Below are positions 37,123 through 45,024 of a stretch of 64,000 bases of DNA, piece by piece. This stretch comes from Candidatus Barnesiella excrementigallinarum (GTDB lineage: Bacteria > Bacteroidota > Bacteroidia > Bacteroidales > Barnesiellaceae). Location: the NCBI GenBank assembly GCA_019114445.1, contig DXFL01000019.1, positions 1 to 64,000 of the forward strand, written 5' to 3'. Under the pieces are notes generated by a model, which was given only the letters and a program-made list of their open reading frames with translations, was not told where the DNA came from and made no database searches. The position numbers and the translations under genes are program-made. Within the stretch, counting starts at the first letter, position 1. Each line of letters opens with the position of its first letter.

Positions 37123-38370
37123 ATGGCTAACGAAAAATATCCAAACTCACGGCTTTTCACACCCGCCTCGATAGGCCCCGTGACACTGAGAAACCGAACC
37201 ATACGGTCGGCTGCTTTCGAAGGTATGTGCGAGAACAACGCCCCTACCGAACAACTTTACAACTACCATCGCAGCGTAGCTGCCGGAGGAATAGGCATGA
37301 CTACACTCGCCTACGCCTCGGTTACCCGCAACGGGCTCTCGTTCAAGAGCCAACTATGGATGCGCCCCGAAATCGTAAAACCCTTGCGCCGCATTACCGA
37401 TGCCATTCATGCCGAAGGTGCCAAAGCCTCCATTCAGTTGGGGCACTGCGGCAATATGTCGCATCGCAGCACTGCCGGACAGATACCCATATCGGCTTCG
37501 ACCGGGTTCAACCTCTACTCGCCCACCTTCATGCGCGGTATGCATAAAGACGAAATCGTGGCGATGGCCAAATCGTTTGGCGATGCTGTAAATACCGCCC
37601 GCGATGCCGGATTCGACGCCGTAGAAATCCACGCCGGACACGGCTACCTCATCAGCCAGTTCCTGTCACCCTATACCAACCATCGCCGCGACGAATACGG
37701 CGGATCGCTCGACAACCGTATGCGATTCATGCGTATGTGCATGGAACAGGTGATGAAAGCCGCCGGCAACGATATGGCGGTTATCGTAAAGACCAATATG
37801 CGCGACGGATTCAAAGGGGGTATCGAAATCGACGAAGGACTACTCATCGCCCGCGAGCTGGAACAACTGGGAGCCCATGCCCTCGTGTTGAGCGGCGGTT
37901 TTGTAAGCAAGGCACCCATGTATGTCATGCGAGGCGAAATGCCCATCACTACCCTCACTTACTACATGAAGACCTTGTGGCTCAAATACGGCGTGAAAAT
38001 GGCCGGCCGGTTTATGATACCCAAAGTCCCGTTCCGCGAAGCCTATTTCCTCGACGACGCCCTCAAATTCCGCGAAGCATTAAAATTACCGCTTATCTAT
38101 GTGGGAGGATTGGTGGCACGGCCGGCCATCGAAAAAGTCCTCGACCACGGATTTGAATTTATACAGATGGGACGCGCGCTCATCAACGAGCCCGACTTTG
38201 TCAATCGCATGAAAAACGAAAGCGAAGAGCGATGCGGCTGCGACCATACCAACTACTGCATAGCCCGTATGTACTCGATCGATATGGCTTGCCACAAACA
38301 CCTCGAAGGCCAACTGCCTCCCTGCATTGTCAAAGAAATAGAAAAAATTCACCGTAATGACTCGAAATAA
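37123..38370 (+). CDS. Old-yellow-enzyme family NADH:flavin oxidoreductase (candidate 5-beta-reductase)
   Basis: A 415-residue FMN TIM-barrel enzyme. LRNRTIRSAAFEGM, QLGHCG (residues 105-110), HGYLISQFLSPYTNHRRDEY (173-192) and GGSLDNR are the active-site motifs of the OYE/BaiCD/dienoyl-CoA reductase group. It lacks the FAD/NAD-binding C-terminal half of BaiCD-type proteins (about 660 residues). Its tail has five cysteines (371, 373, 379, 390, 401), a possible remnant or altered Fe-S site. Placed after a 5-alpha-reductase, it could reduce delta4-3-oxo steroids to 5-beta products. It overlaps the next gene by 14 bases. Confidence 0.85.
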   Translation: MANEKYPNSRLFTPASIGPVTLRNRTIRSAAFEGMCENNAPTEQLYNYHRSVAAGGIGMTTLAYASVTRNGLSFKSQLWMRPEIVKPLRRITDAIHAEGAKASIQLGHCGNMSHRSTAGQIPISASTGFNLYSPTFMRGMHKDEIVAMAKSFGDAVNTARDAGFDAVEIHAGHGYLISQFLSPYTNHRRDEYGGSLDNRMRFMRMCMEQVMKAAGNDMAVIVKTNMRDGFKGGIEIDEGLLIARELEQLGAHALVLSGGFVSKAPMYVMRGEMPITTLTYYMKTLWLKYGVKMAGRFMIPKVPFREAYFLDDALKFREALKLPLIYVGGLVARPAIEKVLDHGFEFIQMGRALINEPDFVNRMKNESEERCGCDHTNYCIARMYSIDMACHKHLEGQLPPCIVKEIEKIHRNDSK

Positions 38371-39154
38371 AGATTTCTCGTCGTACACGGCACTCGTTAC
38401 CGGAGCCAGTTCGGGCATAGGGCTCGAATTTGCCCGGCAACTGGCCGCCCGAAAAGTGAAGCTGGTCTTAGTCAGTATCGACCGCGAAGAGCTCGAACAG
38501 CAGGCCGAAGCGATTCACGCCGAGTTCGGCGTTCCCGTCGAAACCCGTTGCATGGATTTGGCCCGCCAAGAATCGGCCGACGAGCTCTACCGCTACTGCC
38601 GGGAAAAAGGCAAGACCGTCGACATACTCATTAACAACGCCGGGATCTTTTCTCTCCGAAAAATAACCGATACCGACCCGGAGAAAATCGAAACCATGCT
38701 GCAACTACACATCGGTACCGTTACCCGCTTATCCCGCCTCTTTGCCAACGATATGTGCAACCGGCGTTGCGGGTACATACTCAATATGTCGTCGCTCTCA
38801 TGCTGGACACCCTACCCCGGTATCGCACTCTATACGGCCACCAAAGCCTACATTCGCGTATTCACCCGGGCACTGGCTTATGAGCTGCACGATTATGGGG
38901 TGAAAGTCACCGTCGTGTGCCCCGGCGGTGTAGCTACCGGACTATACGGATTGCCTCCCCGGCTGTTGAAATTAGGGGTAAGGCTGGGAGTGCTCATGCC
39001 CCCCCAAAAGATGGTGCGGAAATCGCTCAATGCCCTCTTCCGAGGCAAAAAGCAACTGATTCCCGGCCTGTTCAACCGTTTTCTCATTCCGTTGGCAGCC
39101 ATCATGCCTACTCGGATTCGTCTCATTGTCAAACACCGTATGCTCGATGAATAA
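38357..39154 (+). CDS. Short-chain dehydrogenase (candidate hydroxysteroid dehydrogenase)
   Basis: A 265-residue classical SDR. The cofactor motif TGASSGIG is at residues 15-22 and NNAG at 93-96. The catalytic set is Ser146, Tyr159 and Lys163 (YTATK). A long C-terminus after VVCPGGVATGLYG, with hydrophobic stretches, resembles 17-beta-HSD12/3-ketoacyl reductase-type SDRs. An Asp (IDREEL) after the second strand may favour NAD(H). In this operon it is the best candidate for a 3-beta- or 3-alpha-hydroxysteroid dehydrogenase. It overlaps both neighbours (14 and 8 bases). Confidence 0.85.
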   Translation: MTRNKDFSSYTALVTGASSGIGLEFARQLAARKVKLVLVSIDREELEQQAEAIHAEFGVPVETRCMDLARQESADELYRYCREKGKTVDILINNAGIFSLRKITDTDPEKIETMLQLHIGTVTRLSRLFANDMCNRRCGYILNMSSLSCWTPYPGIALYTATKAYIRVFTRALAYELHDYGVKVTVVCPGGVATGLYGLPPRLLKLGVRLGVLMPPQKMVRKSLNALFRGKKQLIPGLFNRFLIPLAAIMPTRIRLIVKHRMLDE

Positions 39155-40013
39155 AGACTACTACATCGTTACGGGAGCCAGCGGAAGCATAGGACAAGCC
39201 ATAGCCGAAGCGCTTGCCCAACAAGGGCTGCCTCTGATTTTAGCCTGTCGGAATATGGCTAAATCGGAACCTGTACGGCAACAAATTATCGAAAAAACGG
39301 GGAATAAAGAAGTTAAACTCTTGCCCCTCGATTTGGCCTCGATTCACTCCATTCTCCATTTCGGGGAAATGCTTACCAACGAAGGCTGTTCGATCAAAGC
39401 ACTTATCAACAACGCCGGCGTCATGTGCAAAGATTTCGGGCAAACGACCGACGGGTTCGAAACTACCGTTGGGGTCAACTACATAGGCACCGTACTCCTC
39501 ACCCAACAGCTTATCCCCCTCATGCACCCGGGAAGCCGTATCGTCACCACCACCTCGCTGACACGCTACATCGGGAAAATAGAGCCCTCGTTCTTCGACA
39601 GTATCCCACACGGGTACAAACGGTTCAAGGCATACAGCAAATCGAAACTCGCCCTTACCCTGTACACCGCAAGGCTCGCACAAGAGTTGCAACCTCGGGG
39701 GATTGCCGTCAACGCCGCCGACCCCGGAATCGTCGACTCCGACATGATTACCATGCATTCGTGGGTCGACCCCTTAGCCAATCTCTTTTTCCGCCCCTTC
39801 ATCAGCACACCCCAACAAGGAGCCATCAGCGCAATCTCTGCGGCAAGTTTTCCCGATTCGAGTAAAATTTCAGGCGAAATATTCAACAAAAAACATCACG
39901 CACCCATACCCGCCTCGCTGAAAAACTCGTCACAAACATTATGGTTATGGAACGAAACCGAAAAACTCGTTGCCAAACTATCCGAAAAAACAAAGGCTCA
40001 ACCCCAGTTATAA
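39147..40013 (+). CDS. Second short-chain dehydrogenase of the cluster
   Basis: A 288-residue SDR of the retinol dehydrogenase/protochlorophyllide-reductase-like type. TGASGSIG is at residues 9-16, NNAGV at 89-93, catalytic Ser137, Tyr163 and Lys167 (YSKSK), with the typical longer spacer between Ser and Tyr. Arg35 after the second strand suggests NADP(H). The ATG at 39147 overlaps the previous stop by 8 bases. A TTG 21 bases upstream is less likely. It may act at another position or with the opposite stereochemistry to the first SDR; this is not decidable from sequence. Confidence 0.82.
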   Translation: MNKDYYIVTGASGSIGQAIAEALAQQGLPLILACRNMAKSEPVRQQIIEKTGNKEVKLLPLDLASIHSILHFGEMLTNEGCSIKALINNAGVMCKDFGQTTDGFETTVGVNYIGTVLLTQQLIPLMHPGSRIVTTTSLTRYIGKIEPSFFDSIPHGYKRFKAYSKSKLALTLYTARLAQELQPRGIAVNAADPGIVDSDMITMHSWVDPLANLFFRPFISTPQQGAISAISAASFPDSSKISGEIFNKKHHAPIPASLKNSSQTLWLWNETEKLVAKLSEKTKAQPQL

Positions 40014-40080
40014 CTCACAAATCGGTTTTCATACATTCGGATTTTTTCATCAAATTTATAAACAGAATGAAATTGATAAT

Positions 40081-40111
40081 TTTGTTTTCTCAATAAAAAA
40101 TATTATCTTTG
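40081..40111 (+). promoter_or_regulatory. Promoter of the candidate small RNA
   Basis: TTTG (40081-40084), 19 bases, TATCTTTG (40104-40111). A second box TAATTTTG overlaps the first element (40077-40084). Confidence 0.7.
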
Positions 40112-40117
40112 TCAAAG

Positions 40118-40280
40118 AATTAAACAAAATATCCTTTGGATATAGATCCGAACGAATAGGATATAACCCTACATATTTATTTAAGAACAAGTTCTGCCGG
40201 AAAACAATAACGATGTGAATCGTTTATCTATCAGTCCCCTTTTTTATGATATCTATGGTCCGGCAGAACTTTCTTTTTTT
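40118..40280 (+). ncRNA. Candidate structured small RNA, about 160 nt
   Basis: A complete promoter predicts a start near 40118. The transcript would carry a hairpin ATATCC-TTT-GGATAT (40129-40143), an inner hairpin AACGAT-GTGA-ATCGTT (40208-40223), and a perfect 12-base closing stem AAGTTCTGCCGG (40189-40200) with CCGGCAGAACTT (40260-40271). TCTTTTTTT follows and would end transcription. No open frame fits. It does not match the tmRNA, SRP RNA or RNase P RNA landmarks I know. It could be a trans-acting regulator or the 3' end of the steroid operon transcript. Confidence 0.55.
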
Positions 40281-40314
40281 AAATTTCTTCATGATAACCA
40301 GTCACACAAAGAGA

Positions 40315-40351
40315 TAAAAAAAAACCGCCGATTTCCGTTCAGAAATCGGCG
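40315..40351 (-). terminator. Intrinsic terminator of fba
   Basis: CGCCGATTTC (40326-40335) pairs perfectly with GAAATCGGCG (40342-40351); nine A on the plus strand from 40316 give the minus-strand T-run. Confidence 0.88.
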
Positions 40352-40378
40352 ATTCTATTTAACTTACCGAACTATCGA

Positions 40379-41377
40379 TTAAAGTTTACCGGCGCTACCC
40401 AATACGTTCTCAATTTTGTGAACATAAAGTTTCTCCATGTTGTCACGAGCCGGACCCAAATATTTACGAGGATCGAACTCGGCGGGTTTCGTAGCGAATA
40501 CCTCGCGGATAGCCGCAGTCATAGCCAAACGGCTGTCGGAGTCGATGTTGATTTTGCAAACAGCCGATTTAGCAGCTTTACGCAACTCTTCTTCGGGGAT
40601 ACCGATAGCAGCGTCGAGTTTGCCTCCGTATTTGTTGATCGTGTCGACCTCTTCTTGGGGAACCGAAGAAGAACCGTGCAATACAATGGGGAATCCCGGA
40701 AGTTTCTCCATTACAGCATCCAATACATCGAATGCCAAAGGAGGAGGTACCAAACGACCCGTAGCCGGATCTACGTGGCATTGTTCGGGTTTGAACTTGT
40801 AAGCACCGTGCGAAGTACCAATCGAGATGGCCAACGAATCGCAACCTGTACGTTTTGCAAAGTCGATAACCTCTTCGGGGTTGGTATAAGTATGATGTTC
40901 GGCCGAAACCTCATCTTCAACACCAGCGAGAACACCCAATTCACCTTCTACCGTTACATCGAATTGGTGTGCATAGTCAACCACTTTTTTCGTAAGAGCC
41001 ACATTCTCTTCATAAGGCAGGTGAGAACCGTCGATCATTACCGAAGAGAAGCCCATGTCGATACACGATTTGCACAATTCGAACGAATCGCCGTGATCGA
41101 GGTGCAACACAATTTGAGGATGTTCGCAACCCAACTCTTTGGCATATTCTACGGCACCTTGTGCCATATAACGAAGCAATGTTTGGTTGGCATAGTTACG
41201 AGCGCCTTTCGAAACTTGCAGAATCACAGGCGATTTAGTTTCTACGGCTGCTTTAACAATAGCTTGCAACTGTTCCATGTTATTGAAGTTGAAAGCAGGA
41301 ATAGCATATCCGCCTTTGATAGCCTTGGCAAACATCTCTTTGGTGTTTACCAATCCTAATTCTTTGTAGCTTACCAT
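40379..41377 (-). CDS. fba: Class II fructose-1,6-bisphosphate aldolase
   Basis: A 332-residue zinc-dependent aldolase of glycolysis and gluconeogenesis, splitting fructose-1,6-bisphosphate to dihydroxyacetone phosphate and glyceraldehyde-3-phosphate. Metal and catalytic motifs are HLDHGDSFE, SVMIDGSHLPYEEN, VEGELGVLAG and GTSHGAYKF. Codon choice and the strong promoter/terminator fit a highly expressed single gene. Confidence 0.95.
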   Translation of the reverse strand: MVSYKELGLVNTKEMFAKAIKGGYAIPAFNFNNMEQLQAIVKAAVETKSPVILQVSKGARNYANQTLLRYMAQGAVEYAKELGCEHPQIVLHLDHGDSFELCKSCIDMGFSSVMIDGSHLPYEENVALTKKVVDYAHQFDVTVEGELGVLAGVEDEVSAEHHTYTNPEEVIDFAKRTGCDSLAISIGTSHGAYKFKPEQCHVDPATGRLVPPPLAFDVLDAVMEKLPGFPIVLHGSSSVPQEEVDTINKYGGKLDAAIGIPEEELRKAAKSAVCKINIDSDSRLAMTAAIREVFATKPAEFDPRKYLGPARDNMEKLYVHKIENVLGSAGKL

Positions 41378-41411
41378 CTTATTATAAATTATAGGTTAGT
41401 AAATTCTACCG

Positions 41412-41419
41412 CAAAGATA
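41412..41419 (-). promoter_or_regulatory. -7 box of fba
   Basis: Minus-strand TATCTTTG, 35 bases upstream of the ATG. Confidence 0.6.
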
Positions 41420-41797
41420 AGCATTTTTAGCGACTACCTCTATCAACAGACTTAAAAAACACATACAACCCTCATTTTTTTACCGGGTTTGCCTTTTATA
41501 CTTACCCTCTTTCAATCCTTTCAATGTCTCAAAATCCACTTTCTTGTTCATAGTATTCTCTTCAATCATACAACAAGCGCATTAAATAACATATTTTAAC
41601 TCTCAAACTCTATCGGGAGATCTCCCATGCCTCAATATCGCTTTTCTTTTTTTTCTTAATAAAAGAGCCTCCACCACGGATATGCCAACTTACATTTATA
41701 TTCAAAAACAGGTATATTTTTTCTCTAATATATAAAAAAAGCTCGTTGCGGGCAATATGTACTCCCCTTTCTATTTTCTCTATTCAATTATTATCTC
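41420..41797. other. AT-rich intergenic region between fba and speA
   Basis: The fba-speA gap is 476 bases in all. I see no supported gene in this part. On the minus strand a 29-codon frame (41480-41569, MIEENTMNKKVDFETLKGL...) and a longer start-less frame ending at a TAG near 41620 can be read. Neither has a promoter or a recognised homologue. Confidence 0.5.
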
Positions 41798-41805
41798 TAC
41801 TTTTG
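41798..41805 (+). promoter_or_regulatory. -7 box of speA
   Basis: TACTTTTG, 48 bases upstream of the speA start codon. Confidence 0.55.
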
Positions 41806-41853
41806 TAGACTTTATGTTTTTTATAAAACCCTAAAAATATCTGTTTATAAAAA

Positions 41854-43752
41854 ATGAGAAAATGGCGTATCGAGGACTCCGCCGAACTTTATAACATCAA
41901 CGGTTGGGGCCTGAAATATTTTTCGATCAACGACAAAGGGCACGTTGCTGTAACACCCCGCGAAGGATATGCTTCGGTCGATTTGAAGGAGTTGATGGAC
42001 GAACTGCAAGTGCGCGATGTAACGGCTCCCGTATTGCTGCGCTTCCCCGATATTCTCGATAACCGTATCGAGAAAATATCGAAATGCTTCCAACAAGCGG
42101 CCGACGAATACGGGTACACGGCCAAAAACTTTATCATCTATCCTATAAAGGTAAACCAAATGAGACAGGTGGTAGAGGAGATCGTGAGCCACGGAAAGAA
42201 ATTCAACATCGGGTTGGAAGCCGGTTCGAAGCCTGAGCTACACGCCGTCTTGGCCATCAATACCGACGAGAACTCTCTCATCATCTGCAACGGCTATAAA
42301 GACGAGAATTACATCGAGTTGGCTCTGCTGGCTCAAAAAATGGGGCGTCGAATCTTCCTCGTTGTCGAAAAGATGAACGAATTGAAACTGATTGCCGACA
42401 TCTCGAAACGGCTGAAAATACGTCCCAATATCGGAATCCGTATCAAATTGGCCAGCTCGGGTAGCGGTAAATGGGAAGAGAGTGGCGGCGACGGCAGCAA
42501 ATTCGGGCTCAATTCGAGCGAACTTCTCGATGCCCTCGACTTTTTGGAAAGAGCTAAAATGACCGACTGCCTGAAACTTATCCATTTTCATATCGGCAGC
42601 CAAATTACCAAAATACGGCGAATCAAAAACGCGCTCAAAGAGGCTTCGCAATTCTACGTACAACTCCAAAACATGGGTTTCCACGTCGAGTTTGTAGACA
42701 TTGGCGGGGGATTGGGCGTCGATTACGACGGTACCCGCTCTTCGTCGAGCGAAAGCAGCATGAACTACTCCATTCAGGAATATGTGAACGACTCGGTATC
42801 GGCTCTCGTCGACGCTTGTGCCAAGAACAACTTGCCCCAGCCCAACATCATTACCGAATCGGGCCGCTCGCTTACCGCCCATCATTCGGTGCTGGTATTC
42901 GAGGTTCTCGAAACCACCTCGCTCCCCATTTGGGACGAGAAGGAAGAATTGGGCGAGAACCCCCACGAACTGGTTGACGAACTATACAAGATTTGGGATA
43001 ACATGAACCAGCCCCGGTTGCTCGAATCGTGGCACGACGCTTTGCAAATTCGCGAAGAGGCCCTCGACCTCTTCGGGTTAGGATTGCTCGACCTGCGTAC
43101 CCGGGCACAAATCGAACAACTGTTTTGGTCGGTAGCCCGCGAAGTAAACGAAATAGCCTCGGACATGAAACACGCTCCCGAAGAACTGCGTAAGATTTCG
43201 AAGCTCTTGCCCGACAAATATTTCTGCAACTTCTCGCTCTTCCAGTCGCTGCCCGATTCGTGGTCGATCGACCAGTTGTTCCCCATCATGCCCATCAGCC
43301 GGCTCGACGAACGACCCGACCGTACGGCTACCATACAAGATATCACTTGCGACTCCGACGGAAAAATCAACAACTTTATCTCGCCTCACGGTTCCAATTC
43401 CCATTTGGCCGTACACGCCCTCAACAACAAGGAGCCCTACTATATAGGGGTTTTCCTCGTGGGTGCTTACCAAGAGATTTTGGGCGATATGCACAATCTC
43501 TTCGGCGACACCAATGCCGTACACGTGAGCGTGTATAAAGACCGTTACGAAATAGACCAAGTGATCGACGGCGAAACCGTGGCCGAGGTTCTCGACTATG
43601 TGCAATTCTCGCCAAAAAAACTGGTGCGTAGCGTAGAGACGTGGGTGACTTCGTCTATGAAAGCCGGAATTATTACCCCCGAAGAGGGTCGGGAATTCCT
43701 CTCGAACTACCGCTCGGGACTTTACGGATATACTTATCTCGAAAACGACTAA
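41854..43752 (+). CDS. speA: Biosynthetic arginine decarboxylase
   Basis: A 632-residue PLP enzyme that converts arginine to agmatine, the first step of the agmatine route to putrescine and spermidine. The PLP lysine is in FIIYPIKVNQMRQVV (about residue 95). FHIGSQI, EFVDIGGGLGVDYDGT and ITESGRSLTAHHSV are the fold III barrel motifs, and the long C-terminal part contains the catalytic cysteine region CDSDGKI. Length matches SpeA. It ends at a strong terminator. Confidence 0.96.
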   Translation: MRKWRIEDSAELYNINGWGLKYFSINDKGHVAVTPREGYASVDLKELMDELQVRDVTAPVLLRFPDILDNRIEKISKCFQQAADEYGYTAKNFIIYPIKVNQMRQVVEEIVSHGKKFNIGLEAGSKPELHAVLAINTDENSLIICNGYKDENYIELALLAQKMGRRIFLVVEKMNELKLIADISKRLKIRPNIGIRIKLASSGSGKWEESGGDGSKFGLNSSELLDALDFLERAKMTDCLKLIHFHIGSQITKIRRIKNALKEASQFYVQLQNMGFHVEFVDIGGGLGVDYDGTRSSSSESSMNYSIQEYVNDSVSALVDACAKNNLPQPNIITESGRSLTAHHSVLVFEVLETTSLPIWDEKEELGENPHELVDELYKIWDNMNQPRLLESWHDALQIREEALDLFGLGLLDLRTRAQIEQLFWSVAREVNEIASDMKHAPEELRKISKLLPDKYFCNFSLFQSLPDSWSIDQLFPIMPISRLDERPDRTATIQDITCDSDGKINNFISPHGSNSHLAVHALNNKEPYYIGVFLVGAYQEILGDMHNLFGDTNAVHVSVYKDRYEIDQVIDGETVAEVLDYVQFSPKKLVRSVETWVTSSMKAGIITPEEGREFLSNYRSGLYGYTYLEND

Positions 43753-43760
43753 CTTTTCAC

Positions 43761-43807
43761 ATGGGTTATCGGGAGCGACCGCTTCCCCGGTAGCCCATAT
43801 CTTTTTT
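43761..43807 (+). terminator. Strong terminator between speA and truA
   Basis: ATGGGTTATCGGG (43761-43773) pairs with CCCGGTAGCCCAT (43786-43798), 13 pairs including two G-U, then CTTTTTT to 43807. It ends only 5 bases before the truA start codon. Confidence 0.85.
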
Positions 43808-43812
43808 ACTCC

Positions 43813-44568
43813 ATGCCCCGCTATTTCATCTATCTCTCGTTCAACGGCGCCCGTTACCACGGCTGGCAGATACAGCCCAACGGTATCACCGTGCAAGAGT
43901 GTCTCGAAAAAGCGTTGGCCACCCTATTGCGTCGTGAAACTCCTGTCACCGGAGCCGGACGCACCGACACCGGCGTCAATGCCCGACTGATGGTCGCCCA
44001 TTTCGATACCGAACAACCCCTCAAAAATCCGGCCGAAACAGCCGACCGGCTCAACCGTATCCTCCCTCCCGACATTGCCGTATACAACATACGCCCCGTC
44101 GTAGCCGAAGCTCACAGTCGCTTCGATGCCCTCAGCCGCACCTACAAATACTACCTCATCGATCATAAATCGCCTTTCCTCGAAACGTTCGCCTGCCGCT
44201 ACCGCGGCTCGCTCGACTTCGAGAAGATGAACGAGGCCGCCGAACAGTTATACCGATATACCGACTTTACCAGTTTCAGCAAACTCCACACCGATGTCAA
44301 GACCAACAACTGTCGGGTAACTTTCGCCCGCTGGGAGCGCGAAGGGGAACAACAGGTATTCACCATCACCGCCGACCGGTTTCTGCGCAACATGGTACGG
44401 GCCATTGTGGGGACACTGCTCGATGTGGGGCGCGGCAAACTATCGGTCGAGGGCTTCTGCCGCATTATCGAGCAGAAAGACCGCTGTGCCGCCGGTACTT
44501 CGGTGCCCGGTAAAGCCTTGTTCCTGCACGATATCGAGTACCCCGATCATCTATTTCTCCCCGAATAA
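43813..44568 (+). CDS. truA: tRNA pseudouridine(38-40) synthase TruA
   Basis: A 251-residue pseudouridine synthase for positions 38-40 of the tRNA anticodon arm. The catalytic aspartate is in [11 protein letters not shown] (about residue 54). [17 protein letters not shown] at the N-terminus and [17 protein letters not shown] near the end are family hallmarks and fix the start. An intrinsic terminator lies 5 bases before its ATG, so its expression depends on read-through or an unseen promoter inside speA. Confidence 0.94.
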   Translation: MPRYFIYLSFNGARYHGWQIQPNGITVQECLEKALATLLRRETPVTGAGRTDTGVNARLMVAHFDTEQPLKNPAETADRLNRILPPDIAVYNIRPVVAEAHSRFDALSRTYKYYLIDHKSPFLETFACRYRGSLDFEKMNEAAEQLYRYTDFTSFSKLHTDVKTNNCRVTFARWEREGEQQVFTITADRFLRNMVRAIVGTLLDVGRGKLSVEGFCRIIEQKDRCAAGTSVPGKALFLHDIEYPDHLFLPE

Positions 44569-44579
44569 AGGACCAACTT

Positions 44580-45020
44580 ATGGAGATTAAACACATAACA
44601 CGCCATAAAAAGGATTTTCTCGACCTGCTATTATTGGCCGACGAATGCGAAAAGATGATAGACCGCTACCTCGAACGGGGCGAAATGTTTGCCTTATACG
44701 ACGAGGGATTGAAAAGTATCTGTGTCGTCACGCAAGAGGGAGAAGAGCTTTACGAAATCAAGAATTTGGCCACCTATCCCACTTTCCAGCGTCAAGGCTA
44801 TGCCCGCACACTCATCAAATACGTGGAAAGCCACTATCCCACCGGAGCTACCTTGCAAGTAGGTACAGGTAATTCACCCCTCACAATACCCTTCTACGAG
44901 CAATGCGGATTCCGTTACTCACACCGCATTCCCGGATTCTTTACCAAGCACTATCCACACCCCATCTTCGAGAACGGGCAACAACTTGTCGATATGATTT
45001 ATTTAAAGAAGAAAATCTAA
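44580..45020 (+). CDS. GNAT family N-acetyltransferase
   Basis: A 146-residue acyltransferase of the GNAT fold. The acetyl-CoA pyrophosphate loop is YPTFQRQGYARTLIKYV (Q/RxxGxG/A type, about residues 66-82). FYEQCGFRYSHRI near the C-terminus is the usual last strand-helix unit. The substrate is unknown. It follows truA by 11 bases and converges on lgt with a 4-base gap. Confidence 0.87.
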   Translation: MEIKHITRHKKDFLDLLLLADECEKMIDRYLERGEMFALYDEGLKSICVVTQEGEELYEIKNLATYPTFQRQGYARTLIKYVESHYPTGATLQVGTGNSPLTIPFYEQCGFRYSHRIPGFFTKHYPHPIFENGQQLVDMIYLKKKI

Positions 45021-45024
45021 AAGA

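Larger units (their letters stand above)
40014..40378. other. 365-base intergenic region holding a probable small RNA gene
   Basis: No protein gene is supported. The region contains a full plus-strand promoter, a hairpin-rich transcript with a terminator, and then the minus-strand fba terminator. A 23-codon frame at 40246 overlaps the terminator and is not convincing. Confidence 0.6.

Noticed and set aside
39126-39146. Upstream TTG start for the second SDR
   Set aside because: It would lie inside the first SDR and adds seven residues before the cofactor fold; the ATG at 39147 fits better.
40246-40317. Short open frame at the end of the candidate small RNA
   Set aside because: It reads through the terminator stem and T-run, so it is unlikely to be translated.
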